Positions 30,922 through 40,613 of a stretch of 64,000 nt of DNA are shown piece by piece. Within the stretch, counting starts at the first letter, position 1, and each line of letters begins with the position of its first letter. The position numbers were made by a program, and so were the translations under genes. This DNA comes from Crocinitomicaceae bacterium. Lineage in GTDB: Bacteria > Bacteroidota > Bacteroidia > Flavobacteriales_D > Crocinitomicaceae. Below the pieces are notes generated by a model. That model made no database searches and was not told the DNA's origin. It saw only the letters and a program-made list of their open reading frames with translations. The stretch lies in assembly GCA_030830205.1 (NCBI GenBank), contig JAURNL010000081.1, positions 1 through 64,000 of the forward strand, given 5' to 3'.

Positions 30922-32118
30922 ATGAAAACCGATTTATACCAGCACCCTGATTACTTCAACATGGACGACCTGCTTTCTGAAGAGCATAAACTTGTGCGAG
31001 ATGCAGCAAGAGCTTGGGTCAAAAAAGAAGTTTCTCCTATTATCGATGAACATTACGAAAAAGCGACTTTTCCAATGCACATTCTTAGTGGGCTTGGTGA
31101 AATTGGTGCTTTCGGACCATATATACCAGAGGAATATGGGGGCCCAGGTCTTGACCAAATTTCTTACGGACTCATTATGCAAGAATTAGAGCGTTGCGAT
31201 TCTGGATTGCGTTCAACTGCATCTGTTCAATCCTCTTTAGTTATGTATCCAATTTGGAAATATGGCTCTGAAGAACAAAAACAAAAGTACTTACCCAAAC
31301 TTGCTACCGGAGAAATGATAGGCTGCTTTGGCCTCACTGAGCCAGACTACGGTTCTAATCCGGGGGGCATGATTACCAACTTTAAAGATGCGGGCGATCA
31401 TGTAATACTCAATGGAGCAAAAATGTGGATTTCAAACGCCCCATTCGCTGCAATAGCAGTAGTTTGGGCAAAAGATGAATCCGGGCGCATACACGGCTTA
31501 ATTGTGGAGCGTGGCATGGAAGGTTTTTCAACTCCAGAAATGCATGGAAAACTTTCGCTACGTGCTTCGGCTACAGGAGAGCTTATTTTTGATAACGTAA
31601 AAGTTCCAAAAACAAATATTTTGCCTGGTCGTTCTGGGCTAGGGGCTCCACTCAGTTGCTTGGATTCTGCTAGATTCGGAATTGCATGGGGGGCTCTCGG
31701 GGCCGCCATGGATTGTTATGATCAAGCACTGCGTTATTCTCAAGAACGCACGCAATTTAATGTGCCAATTGGCGCTTTCCAATTGATTCAAAAGAAGCTG
31801 GCTGAAATGATTACTGAAATTACTAAAGCGCAACTACTGACCCTCCGTTTGGGTCAATTACGCAATGAAGGCCGCGCAAGCTCAGCACAAATTTCAATGG
31901 CAAAACGCAACAATGTAGAAATTGCCCTGAATATAGCGCGCGAAGCCCGTCAAATACATGGCGGTATGGGAATTACCAGCGAATATTCAATGATGCGTCA
32001 CATGGCTAATTTAGAATCAGTTGTTACCTACGAAGGGACACATGATATCCATCTGCTCATTACCGGCATGGATGTAACTGGAATACCAGCCTTTACCAGA
32101 GAAATGCCGAATCTATAA
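30922..32118 (+). CDS. Acyl-CoA dehydrogenase (glutaryl-CoA dehydrogenase-like)
   Basis: GLTEPDYGSNPGGMITNFKD, GAKMWISNAPFA, ERTQFNVPIGAFQLIQKKLAEM, HGGMGITSEYSMMRHMANLESVVTYEGTHDIHLLI. Confidence 0.92.
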   Translation: MKTDLYQHPDYFNMDDLLSEEHKLVRDAARAWVKKEVSPIIDEHYEKATFPMHILSGLGEIGAFGPYIPEEYGGPGLDQISYGLIMQELERCDSGLRSTASVQSSLVMYPIWKYGSEEQKQKYLPKLATGEMIGCFGLTEPDYGSNPGGMITNFKDAGDHVILNGAKMWISNAPFAAIAVVWAKDESGRIHGLIVERGMEGFSTPEMHGKLSLRASATGELIFDNVKVPKTNILPGRSGLGAPLSCLDSARFGIAWGALGAAMDCYDQALRYSQERTQFNVPIGAFQLIQKKLAEMITEITKAQLLTLRLGQLRNEGRASSAQISMAKRNNVEIALNIAREARQIHGGMGITSEYSMMRHMANLESVVTYEGTHDIHLLITGMDVTGIPAFTREMPNL

Positions 32119-32121
32119 TTT

Positions 32122-33957
32122 TTAGATTTCTTCGCTTTCAGAAAGCGCATCTCCTCTCAAGAGGCGGATGCGCTTTCTTGCTTCTGCACCAAATAAACTT
32201 GCTTTGTACTCCATTAAAAGCCTTTTGTATAAGGTCTCTGACGCACTTTTATCTAATAAAATAGAGCCGTTGATTTCTGCCATTCTGAAAAGTGCATCAT
32301 CGGCTAAAATATCGGCTGGGTGCAGTTTGAGGAGATCCTCATAATAACCCAAAGCTTTTTGCCATTGTCCGCGCTGCTCCATTGATTGACCTTTTCTAAA
32401 CAAAATCTCATCTGCCAATGAATGGTAAGGAAAGGCGTTTTGAATACTATCAAAAAGCACAAAGGCAGAATCATACTTTTGCTGTGCAAGCATCCGATCG
32501 GCAGTTGCAAACCATAGCATTACCTGATAATTACTATCCAACCCATAGTTGTCTGTGATAAAAACAGATAGCTGTATTGCATCGTTAGAAATAAATCGTG
32601 ATGTACCTTCTTTTAGGATGTTAAGCTGTGCTTGAGCAAATTCAAATTCGCCATCATAATAGAAAATTTTAGCATTCTTGAATTTTGCTTCAGTTCCAAT
32701 GGTTTCAAACTTAAAATCATTGTCAATTTGCATGTAGATCAACGAGGCCTCCCAAATATCTCCGTCTAATACGAGCACATCGGCGAGCAGCATTTTTGCT
32801 CTTGCTCGTTGCATGTCTGTTAATCCAGGGATGAGTATGATTTGTTGTAATTCTTCAATAGCAAGCGAAATTTGCTGTGCATAAAACGCCCTGATTTCAG
32901 CAAGCTGTAAAGAAACTTGGAACGTGACACGACTTTTACCCAAACGAGTCAAAGCCATTTCAAAGTCAGTAACACATTGCTTAATTTCTTCAGCATTAAA
33001 TGTCCTAAACTGTGTAACTTGAATGAATCTAGCATTTAACAAAAGAAGCTGTGCTTCATAAAAGTTAGGTTGCTCCGGACCAAGATCTATCACATGCTGA
33101 AAACACCTTTTTGCTTGATCAAAAACCGCGTTTTCTACGCAAATTTCACCAAGCTCCAACACTTCTTTTCCATCACTTTTACTGCGTTTATCTAAGGCTA
33201 TTACTTGGGTTACTGCGCCAGAAAAGTCCCTGCTTTGGACAAACAACCAAATGAGCATTTGATGAAAGACCTTAGGAGAACCCACTTGTTGAACACGCTG
33301 TAAGAGCACCTCCTTAGCGATTTGAAACTCCGAAGATGTTGGTGTAGTAAGATCCATTCTAGACCCAATTGCTTGTTGAATAGGGTCAATTATACTCGGT
33401 TGTTGCGCTAAGTAATCTAAGTAGGCGCCTAACATAGCGCGTTTATCCCCTTGAAGCGCATAATAATCAGCATATTGAAAATTAAAAGGGTATCCTGGGC
33501 TCAATTTTTGGCCGATATCTAAAGCCCGCTTTGCATAATCAAGCTTTCCTTTGGCTGAAAAAGCCTGGTATATCGCAATGGCTCGACCAGGATTAGGGCC
33601 GATATCCGTGAGAATTTCATCATATATTTTTTTTGCTTTTGATGCATCCGATTGATCCTCATAAAACTGACCAGTCATCAACCACACCTCATAATCTTGC
33701 TTATTAATTGCTATTTGCCGGCGTAATAATTTCTCCGCTGTTTTAAATTCCTTTTGTGCGATGAGACACTCGTAATAGGGTAAAAAAACTGCTTTGCTTT
33801 GATCCTGGGAATAAACCTTTTCAAAATATCCAAGGGCCTTGTCAAGCTCTTCATTATTGTAATAATATTGAGCCAACTGCAGGTCTGTCGCTGTTTGACC
33901 AACGGCCTCTCCTGTGCTCAGGATAAGACATAGAATAACAAAGATTCTTGCAATCAT
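32122..33957 (-). CDS. Tetratricopeptide-repeat protein
   Basis: Signal peptide and repeated TPR-like helices (DKALGYFEKVYSQD, WQKALGYYEDLLKLHPADILADDALFRMAEI). Confidence 0.8.
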   Translation of the reverse strand: MIARIFVILCLILSTGEAVGQTATDLQLAQYYYNNEELDKALGYFEKVYSQDQSKAVFLPYYECLIAQKEFKTAEKLLRRQIAINKQDYEVWLMTGQFYEDQSDASKAKKIYDEILTDIGPNPGRAIAIYQAFSAKGKLDYAKRALDIGQKLSPGYPFNFQYADYYALQGDKRAMLGAYLDYLAQQPSIIDPIQQAIGSRMDLTTPTSSEFQIAKEVLLQRVQQVGSPKVFHQMLIWLFVQSRDFSGAVTQVIALDKRSKSDGKEVLELGEICVENAVFDQAKRCFQHVIDLGPEQPNFYEAQLLLLNARFIQVTQFRTFNAEEIKQCVTDFEMALTRLGKSRVTFQVSLQLAEIRAFYAQQISLAIEELQQIILIPGLTDMQRARAKMLLADVLVLDGDIWEASLIYMQIDNDFKFETIGTEAKFKNAKIFYYDGEFEFAQAQLNILKEGTSRFISNDAIQLSVFITDNYGLDSNYQVMLWFATADRMLAQQKYDSAFVLFDSIQNAFPYHSLADEILFRKGQSMEQRGQWQKALGYYEDLLKLHPADILADDALFRMAEINGSILLDKSASETLYKRLLMEYKASLFGAEARKRIRLLRGDALSESEEI

Positions 33958-34508
33958 TGTTGATGTTGGTTCTTGCTTAATAAGGATTCTGATAAGGCCT
34001 CTATTGGTGGATACAAGCGTTCATAATCTTGAAAGAATTGCTCCTTGACTCGGTGATAATCTTTGCTTAATTCATTCAGTTGCTCCACTTTTCGCTTTTC
34101 AAAACGAATATAATTTGCATAATGTTGACGCTCTCCTCTGCCGTGTTTGATATCTTGACGCAAATTCCTCAGTACCGTTTTCTCTTCTTTTATCCCTTCT
34201 CTAACATTTGCAAACTGTTCCATCATTGGCTTGATACTCCTTCTCATGATTTTGTATGCGTCTAATTTTTTAGCAAGCTCTACGTCAATTGTGTCTAAAT
34301 GTAAATTTTGCTTGATCCTCAATTCTATTTGCATGGTTTTAAGTTTGATACTTGAAATCTCACTTAACCTAGCATCAGTCATAGAGCCCTCTATCTCACG
34401 CAGACTATTTTGTAATTGTGTGATTTCTTTCAAATATGATTCTCGTTGTAAATCAGCACATGAGACTAAAAAAAGAAGGCTAAAAAAAATGAATTTCAAC
34501 TTTTTCAT
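33954..34508 (-). CDS. Coiled-coil lipoprotein of unknown function
   Basis: Internal ATG at 34508 gives MKKLKFIFFSLLFLVSCADLQ (lipobox LVSC); the ORF-track extension to 34748 overlaps the upstream membrane protein gene. Confidence 0.7.
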   Translation of the reverse strand: MKKLKFIFFSLLFLVSCADLQRESYLKEITQLQNSLREIEGSMTDARLSEISSIKLKTMQIELRIKQNLHLDTIDVELAKKLDAYKIMRRSIKPMMEQFANVREGIKEEKTVLRNLRQDIKHGRGERQHYANYIRFEKRKVEQLNELSKDYHRVKEQFFQDYERLYPPIEALSESLLSKNQHQQ

Positions 34509-34513
34509 AAAGA

Positions 34514-35158
34514 CTAAGACAAATATTGATGAATTCCTGCGGTAAGGAAAATGGCCAACAAAAACCCCGAGTATACCTCGAGTGCAGTGTGTTTTCTTAG
34601 GTATAATCTTGCTCCCATAGTTAGACCCGAGGCCAACAAAGCAGATAAAAGCCACCATATACTCAATTGATCTTGTGCTCTTGTAAATACTGCTAAAAAC
34701 CCAACTAATATTCCGGCCCCTGCTGCATGTAGAGAAATTTTTATCCAACGATTAATCACTAAGAAGATGCTCGTAACTGCCACACCGGAAAGCGGAAGCG
34801 CATAAAAATACCTTGGTAAGGAGCTATTGCCCGTTTTGTATACTAACAAAAAAAACAAAACCAAAGAATAAACAAGCATGATGATTAAAGGAAGGCTTCG
34901 TTCTCTTTGTCGCTCTATATCAATAGTACTAATAACTTTGAAGCGATGTAATAAAATAAAAGAAACCCCCGGTGCCACAACACTAAAAAGAAAGAAAATG
35001 GTAAAAAGAGCCCATTTGCTTTCATTTGGTGCAAAATAGAGGCTTGTCATTTCAAGATTTGAACTAAATGCTGGTACAAATAAACTAATTAGGATACCGT
35101 AGCTCGGCATAAAAAGGGGTAAAAAAACCCAAGAAAATAAGTGAGAAAGTATTTTCAT
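34514..35158 (-). CDS. PAP2-like integral membrane protein
   Basis: Multi-TM; ISLHAAGAGILVG and GARLYLRKHTALEVYSGFLLA resemble divergent PAP2 motifs. Confidence 0.6.
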   Translation of the reverse strand: MKILSHLFSWVFLPLFMPSYGILISLFVPAFSSNLEMTSLYFAPNESKWALFTIFFLFSVVAPGVSFILLHRFKVISTIDIERQRERSLPLIIMLVYSLVLFFLLVYKTGNSSLPRYFYALPLSGVAVTSIFLVINRWIKISLHAAGAGILVGFLAVFTRAQDQLSIWWLLSALLASGLTMGARLYLRKHTALEVYSGFLLAIFLTAGIHQYLS

Positions 35159-36603
35159 AGCTCTTTGCGCATGCGCGCTACAGGTATTTGTAATTGTTCG
35201 CGGTATTTTGCCACTGTTCTTCTGGCTATATTGTACCCTTTTTCTTTGAGCAAGTCCATAAGCTTCTCATCAGTTAGCGGACTGTGCTTGTCCTCTGCTG
35301 CAATGGCATCTGAAAGTATTTTCTTTACCTCTCGGGTAGAAACTTCTTCCCCACTGTCGGTAGATAAAGACTCCGAGAAAAAGTATTTTAATGCAAAGAT
35401 ACCATAATTGGTTTGGACATATTTTGAATTTGCTACTCTCGAAACCGTTGAAATATCCAACTCAACCATATCTGCAATGTCCTTCAAAATCATTGGCTTA
35501 AGCTTGGTTTCGTCACCACTCAAAAAATAAGCCTCTTGGTATTCCAAGATCGCCCCCATTGTAAGTAGTAAGGTTTGTTGACGTTGGCGAATTGCATCTA
35601 TGAACCACTTGGCCCCGTCTAGCTTTTGTTTGACAAATTGAAATGCCTCTTTATCCGATTTGGAATTTTTTGCGCCTTCTGCATAGCTTCGTAACATGTT
35701 CTCATAATCGCGATTGACTTTGAGATCGGGGGCATTTCTGCTATTTAGACTGAGCTCCAAACGGCCTTCATGTTCATAAAGAGTAAAATCTGGAATAATT
35801 TGTTGATGGTTCTTGGCCGCTTCCCGCATGGATCCTCCTGGCTTCGGGTTGCAACGTAAAATCTCATCTATGGCTTCTTTGAGGTCCTGATCTTCAATTT
35901 CTAGTTTTTTGGAAATCCTTTCGTAATGCTTTTTTGTAAACTCATCAAAGTAATTTTCAACAATTTTCAGCGCAGTAAACCTTACAATGTCTCCGTCTTG
36001 TTTGCGGCGCAATTGCAACAGCAAACACTCCTTTAAATTTCGAGCACCAACTCCTGCTGGTTCTAACTCTTGGACCAATTCAAGTACTGCAGCCACCTCT
36101 TGCTCCGAAGCCTCGATATTCATTGAAAAAGCAAGGTCGTCAGCTATTGCTTCAATGGACCGATTCAGATATCCAGACTCATCTAAATTGCCAATAATAA
36201 CATCGGCAATGATAAATTGCTTTTCATCAAGATAAAGGAGGTGAAGCTGTTCAGTGAGCCTTTCTTGAAAAGTCTGTTCACCAGACAACGGGATGACGCG
36301 TTCTTCGTCATCTTTTGATTGATTGCTGGTTTGAGTTTTATAATCTGCTACATCGTCATCGAGGTAATCAGATATATCAAAATCTGTATCTTGATCAGCA
36401 TCATCGGTGTCGTAGTCATCTTGTTGATCGTAATCGTCTTCTTCAAAATCAAGTCCTTCTTCAAGTGCTGGATTCTCTTCCAATTCTTGTTTGATTCGTT
36501 GGTCTAGCTCCATAGTGGGAACTTGCAACAATTTCATGAGCTGAATTTGTTGTGGAGAGAGTCTTTGCTCCAGTTTTTGAATCAGTTGTTGACGAAGCGC
36601 CAT
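35155..36603 (-). CDS. rpoN: RNA polymerase sigma-54 factor
   Basis: LEQRLSPQQIQLMKLLQVPTMELDQRIKQELEENPALEEG; acidic region; RpoN box ARRTVAKYRE. Confidence 0.96.
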   Translation of the reverse strand: MALRQQLIQKLEQRLSPQQIQLMKLLQVPTMELDQRIKQELEENPALEEGLDFEEDDYDQQDDYDTDDADQDTDFDISDYLDDDVADYKTQTSNQSKDDEERVIPLSGEQTFQERLTEQLHLLYLDEKQFIIADVIIGNLDESGYLNRSIEAIADDLAFSMNIEASEQEVAAVLELVQELEPAGVGARNLKECLLLQLRRKQDGDIVRFTALKIVENYFDEFTKKHYERISKKLEIEDQDLKEAIDEILRCNPKPGGSMREAAKNHQQIIPDFTLYEHEGRLELSLNSRNAPDLKVNRDYENMLRSYAEGAKNSKSDKEAFQFVKQKLDGAKWFIDAIRQRQQTLLLTMGAILEYQEAYFLSGDETKLKPMILKDIADMVELDISTVSRVANSKYVQTNYGIFALKYFFSESLSTDSGEEVSTREVKKILSDAIAAEDKHSPLTDEKLMDLLKEKGYNIARRTVAKYREQLQIPVARMRKEL

Positions 36604-37544
36604 TATTCAATTTTCTGCTTGATGACTTGATAAATTTCCAGAGTTGACATGTCGTAAACATAAATGAGTACGTGCATATTTTCAGCATTGAACGCACCAT
36701 CTAGTTGATTTGGAACCACAAAACTGTAGTTCACATAATATTTACCATTGTTCAAGTCTGCTGCTGTAAGCACTCGGCCAAAAGGCATATTGCTCAAATT
36801 TTTTCTGTGGATATCTCGATGGACATATTCATGGTTGTGTGAATTGTCTGACATTTTTTGGTCTCCCACCAATGAATCTTCTAACAAATAGGCAACTATT
36901 CCTAATTCATTGGTAAGTGCTGGATCAAGCTTATCCACCTCAACATGCAGAAAAGCACCCTTTGTACTTGGGAAATAATTTAGTTGCGATTGCAAATTGA
37001 CTTTCAAGTCGTTTTCAGTGAGTAACGTGCTGGTTATTGATGACCATTGACCAGGTCCCTGAAAAATATTCCCCCCAATGTTCACACGATTGATCGGCCC
37101 CCTGGGATTACCGACAAATCCAGGGTCATTTTGACCAAACCACGTGCCAATATATAAACCATCGGGATTTGTAAAATCTAAGGTGTACTCCGCATCTATG
37201 GATTGAAAATCTCCAATTCCATCAACTCCGGCATGAATTGAAGCAACAAAAACACGACCTGGATTAGCCTCGTGTAATTGGTGAGCTAAATCTGCTGCTG
37301 CAGGACAAAATATGCATTTATGACCTGTAAAATCTTCAATTAATATATTACGTAGTGTGTTGTTATTAGGACTAAAGTTTGGCCATTCGTTTGCCAAGTA
37401 GTCGGCCCAATTGCCCGGATACAACGTTGTGTCTAATTCTAAATTCGCTGCTGGAGGATATGGATTGGTAACGCGATCACAAGATGGCAAAAGAAAGAGT
37501 CCGAGACTGATGACAAAAATGCTAAAAAAGATCGTTTTTTTCAT
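36603..37544 (-). CDS. Omp28-related lipoprotein with thioredoxin-like CxxC
   Basis: Lipobox LLPSC; IEDFTGHKCIFCPAAADLAHQLHEANPGRVFVASIHAG. Confidence 0.8.
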   Translation of the reverse strand: MKKTIFFSIFVISLGLFLLPSCDRVTNPYPPAANLELDTTLYPGNWADYLANEWPNFSPNNNTLRNILIEDFTGHKCIFCPAAADLAHQLHEANPGRVFVASIHAGVDGIGDFQSIDAEYTLDFTNPDGLYIGTWFGQNDPGFVGNPRGPINRVNIGGNIFQGPGQWSSITSTLLTENDLKVNLQSQLNYFPSTKGAFLHVEVDKLDPALTNELGIVAYLLEDSLVGDQKMSDNSHNHEYVHRDIHRKNLSNMPFGRVLTAADLNNGKYYVNYSFVVPNQLDGAFNAENMHVLIYVYDMSTLEIYQVIKQKIE

Positions 37545-37545
37545 A

Positions 37546-39207
37546 CTAAAAGCTATGTGTTAAATTGATCATGAGTCCATTATTGGCAGGTACAGGGCGG
37601 CATACTCCGCCTACACAGAATAATCCTGCGCGTTGACGACCATACGATACTGTTAAACGAGTTGCATCTTTGATATAACCACAGGTAACAATTGGGTAAT
37701 TCACCCGCTTACTGACATCTACATTTCCATAATTATATTGATTCATTACAGAAAAAAACCATCCTGGTGAAATCGTATATTCCAAAAGAACTGTAGCCCA
37801 ATTTCCTTTATCGTTGATACCAGCAGGGTTCTTTTCTACCCACATGCCTTGAAGCTCCCATCGCAACGCATTGTGCGAATTAATTTTATATGTTCCTTCC
37901 AGAACAGCTATTCGAGCGCGGATGATTCCTTGCGCATCGCTCACTTTGACCACGTCATTATTGATTTGAATATCGTAATAACTTAAAATACCACTCCATT
38001 GTTTATTAAATTTCTTGGTGATATTAAAGTTGATGTCTTGCCAATACAAACTATCACTCATTGAAAACGGACTCGTGAAATAAACAACTCTCGAAGAATC
38101 ATTAAGGTCGATCCCATCGAGTGTTTGCTTAGGACGATAGGTCGTAGAGTAGTTGAAACCGACAGTGGTTCCGTATTTACCTCCTAGCTGAGTGCCTTTT
38201 TTAAATGTATAGAGAATGTCTGCCTGATATGCCACCTCTCCCAATGGTTGCGTAGCATAGGGATAAAGTGTTGCAACCAAATTATAGGTGTGGGTTTTAT
38301 TTAGAGATGGTAAAAAGTTGATCAGTGCATCTTGTAAATCCTTGGTCCGATCAGAACGGTAACTCATGTTGTCAACAGATTTTCCAGAAAGTAATATACC
38401 CAAGCCCTTTTGGGTATATCGTAAATTAAAAATGGCAGCGTGGCCGTAATTATAGATATACTGATTGTCGGAGGAAGGATCTTGCTCTTTTTGAATATAT
38501 TCAGCATCGGCATAAAAATTACCATATGTTAGCTTGAGTCTACCGCCATAAGCAGCTACGTTTTGAGGCAAAATCCATTCTGGATTGTCGTCTACTTGAA
38601 ACTTACTAACGAAAGAAGCGCCAAGAACCACATCAAGTTTTTTATCTTTTAGGAGACCTATGCCTTCGTTGAGGTGCCACTCAGCGTCAGTCCCTCTTAC
38701 TAAACCTTCACTATGTACCACTTGCCCTTGTTGAAAGGATAAGCGCTGTGTTCCATATACCCCTTTGAGCACCAAGCCTTTTGCTGGCCTTAGCACAATA
38801 CGAACACCATCGAGGAGGTTATCATAACCTAAATTGCGATCTTCATATGTCCTGAGCGCCAAACCCGTTCCAAACTGTTCGTAAAAAGACCCGAGTGTTA
38901 CATCGACAAAATTATTTTGATAGCCGACATAGCGCATGCCTATTCCTGTTCCATCAAAACGATTTGGGTAGCCCTGAATGCGCGGTAGATAAGACTCAAA
39001 GCGCATACCTGCTTTAAAATTGCCTTGAGTATAAAAGACATTCATGTAAGAGTTGAGTAAGCCTTTTTGTATGGGTTGTTTGGCATTGATAATACTGTCT
39101 TCGTTTAGATACTGAAAGACAGTTTCCATATTTCCAGAAATATTGCCTTGCGAGAAAACCGCAGGACTTAACAATAAAGTGAGTAGGAGCTTGCTAGCGT
39201 TTTTCAT
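37546..39207 (-). CDS. DUF6029-like predicted outer-membrane beta-barrel protein
   Basis: Signal peptide; GNISGNMETVFQYLNED; alternating beta-strand pattern; terminal aromatic residue (LTHSF). Confidence 0.7.
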   Translation of the reverse strand: MKNASKLLLTLLLSPAVFSQGNISGNMETVFQYLNEDSIINAKQPIQKGLLNSYMNVFYTQGNFKAGMRFESYLPRIQGYPNRFDGTGIGMRYVGYQNNFVDVTLGSFYEQFGTGLALRTYEDRNLGYDNLLDGVRIVLRPAKGLVLKGVYGTQRLSFQQGQVVHSEGLVRGTDAEWHLNEGIGLLKDKKLDVVLGASFVSKFQVDDNPEWILPQNVAAYGGRLKLTYGNFYADAEYIQKEQDPSSDNQYIYNYGHAAIFNLRYTQKGLGILLSGKSVDNMSYRSDRTKDLQDALINFLPSLNKTHTYNLVATLYPYATQPLGEVAYQADILYTFKKGTQLGGKYGTTVGFNYSTTYRPKQTLDGIDLNDSSRVVYFTSPFSMSDSLYWQDINFNITKKFNKQWSGILSYYDIQINNDVVKVSDAQGIIRARIAVLEGTYKINSHNALRWELQGMWVEKNPAGINDKGNWATVLLEYTISPGWFFSVMNQYNYGNVDVSKRVNYPIVTCGYIKDATRLTVSYGRQRAGLFCVGGVCRPVPANNGLMINLTHSF

Positions 39208-39210
39208 GTG

Positions 39211-39729
39211 TTACTTTTCGCTCAATTTGAGCAATTCTTGATAGAGTTTTTCTTCATCACCAGGAGCATAATTATTGTGAGAATAAACAATGTTTCCATT
39301 TTTATCGACCAAAAACGTATGCGGTACATTGTTGACGCCCATGGCGCGTTTGAAATCCCAATTTGGATCCATTAACACTTTGTAGTCCCAAGCCTTACCA
39401 TTTACATATACTGGGACTTGACTTTTTGTTTTTTCATCATCAATTGCAATAGCTACTAGCGTAACACCTGTTTCTGCCACCCAATCCTCGTATAATTCGT
39501 GGATTGTGTTCAACTCCTTTTTACAAGGGGCGCACCATGTAGCCCAAAAGCTAATAATTACTGGTCCATCTACTGTTAAATCAGCCGTGTTGACAGCTTT
39601 TCCCTTCATGTCGACTAACTTAACAGATGGTACATGTTTTTGAGTTAAAGCTGATTCAGTGGCGCTATCTTGTGCGGAGAGACTAAGTGAAAACACCCCA
39701 AAAAAGTAGAGTAAAATAAGTTTTTTCAT
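39211..39729 (-). CDS. TlpA/ResA-type thioredoxin-like protein
   Basis: Signal peptide; ISFWATWCAPCKKELNTIHELYEDW; NNVPHTFLVDKNGNIVYSH. Confidence 0.92.
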   Translation of the reverse strand: MKKLILLYFFGVFSLSLSAQDSATESALTQKHVPSVKLVDMKGKAVNTADLTVDGPVIISFWATWCAPCKKELNTIHELYEDWVAETGVTLVAIAIDDEKTKSQVPVYVNGKAWDYKVLMDPNWDFKRAMGVNNVPHTFLVDKNGNIVYSHNNYAPGDEEKLYQELLKLSEK

Positions 39730-39812
39730 GATCTAGTTTTTTTTAAGCAAGTCAAAAACCTTGCCGAATTCAAAAGTAAGAAAAAAGCAGCGATGCAAAA
39801 AATGGCTTGGAT

Positions 39813-39843
39813 TTTGATAAGTGCTATGAAAAGCTTATTTTTG
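39813..39843 (+). promoter_or_regulatory. Candidate Bacteroidota-type promoter (TTTG-N19-TATTTTTG)
   Basis: TTTG at 39813-39816 and TATTTTTG at 39836-39843, 17 nt before the ATG at 39861. Confidence 0.6.
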
Positions 39844-39860
39844 AACAAAGTGTATTATAC

Positions 39861-40613
39861 ATGAAAACCTTATTTCTATCTCTTTCTTTTGTTTTTTGTG
39901 CGCTAGCAATGGCACAAAACAACATCGTTATTCACATAGATGGTCAAACTACAGATATCTCTGGTCAAACCCATACAGTAGTTGCTCCATCTGCAAACTC
40001 TTTTGACGTACCATTTGACATTGTCAATAATACTGGTGCTTCAGTGGAATGGCGCATTACTCGCAAACAAATTTCAGTTCCCACAGGTTGGACTGACGCA
40101 CTTTGTTGGGGCCACTCTACAGATCCATTTGGCGGCACTTGTTATTCTTCAGGTCAAATGAATACCAATCCTTGGACATCACCAGGTACTCAAGCAGTAC
40201 TTTTCACGCTCAATGATGGTGAGTATGGCAAAATGAAAATATCTATTGACGTTGAAGACAACACTTTTGGGCAGGCGCACTATCGCTATTACGTTACAGC
40301 AAACGGCCTCACTATGTTAGACTCAGTTGACCTTGTTGTTGACTATCTAGCCTCTACAAAACCAATGGTTAAAGACGAAATAAGTATTACTGTTTCTCCT
40401 AACCCAAGTACAGAATACGTTCAAATCCAGTTTTCTGGTGTTGAGCAAATGCAACTTAAAATGGTAGACGCTTTAGGAAATGTGATGGCAAAAGAAACCC
40501 TTACGTCAAATCGTAAAATCAACGTCAGTGATCTCAATAGCGGTATTTATTTCCTCATTTTTGAGGCTCCTGGATCCAAGAGCATTACGCGTAAATTGGT
40601 TGTTAGACACTAA
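39861..40613 (+). CDS. Small secreted protein with T9SS type A sorting domain
   Basis: MKTLFLSLSFVFCALAMAQ signal peptide; C-terminal ITVSPNPSTEYVQIQFSG...SGIYFLIFEAPGSKSITRKLVVRH. Start moved downstream of the track start because of the signal peptide and promoter. Confidence 0.85.
   Translation: MKTLFLSLSFVFCALAMAQNNIVIHIDGQTTDISGQTHTVVAPSANSFDVPFDIVNNTGASVEWRITRKQISVPTGWTDALCWGHSTDPFGGTCYSSGQMNTNPWTSPGTQAVLFTLNDGEYGKMKISIDVEDNTFGQAHYRYYVTANGLTMLDSVDLVVDYLASTKPMVKDEISITVSPNPSTEYVQIQFSGVEQMQLKMVDALGNVMAKETLTSNRKINVSDLNSGIYFLIFEAPGSKSITRKLVVRH

Noticed and set aside
34509-34748. N-terminal extension of the coiled-coil lipoprotein ORF
   Set aside because: Overlaps the PAP2-like gene; a proper lipoprotein signal begins at 34508
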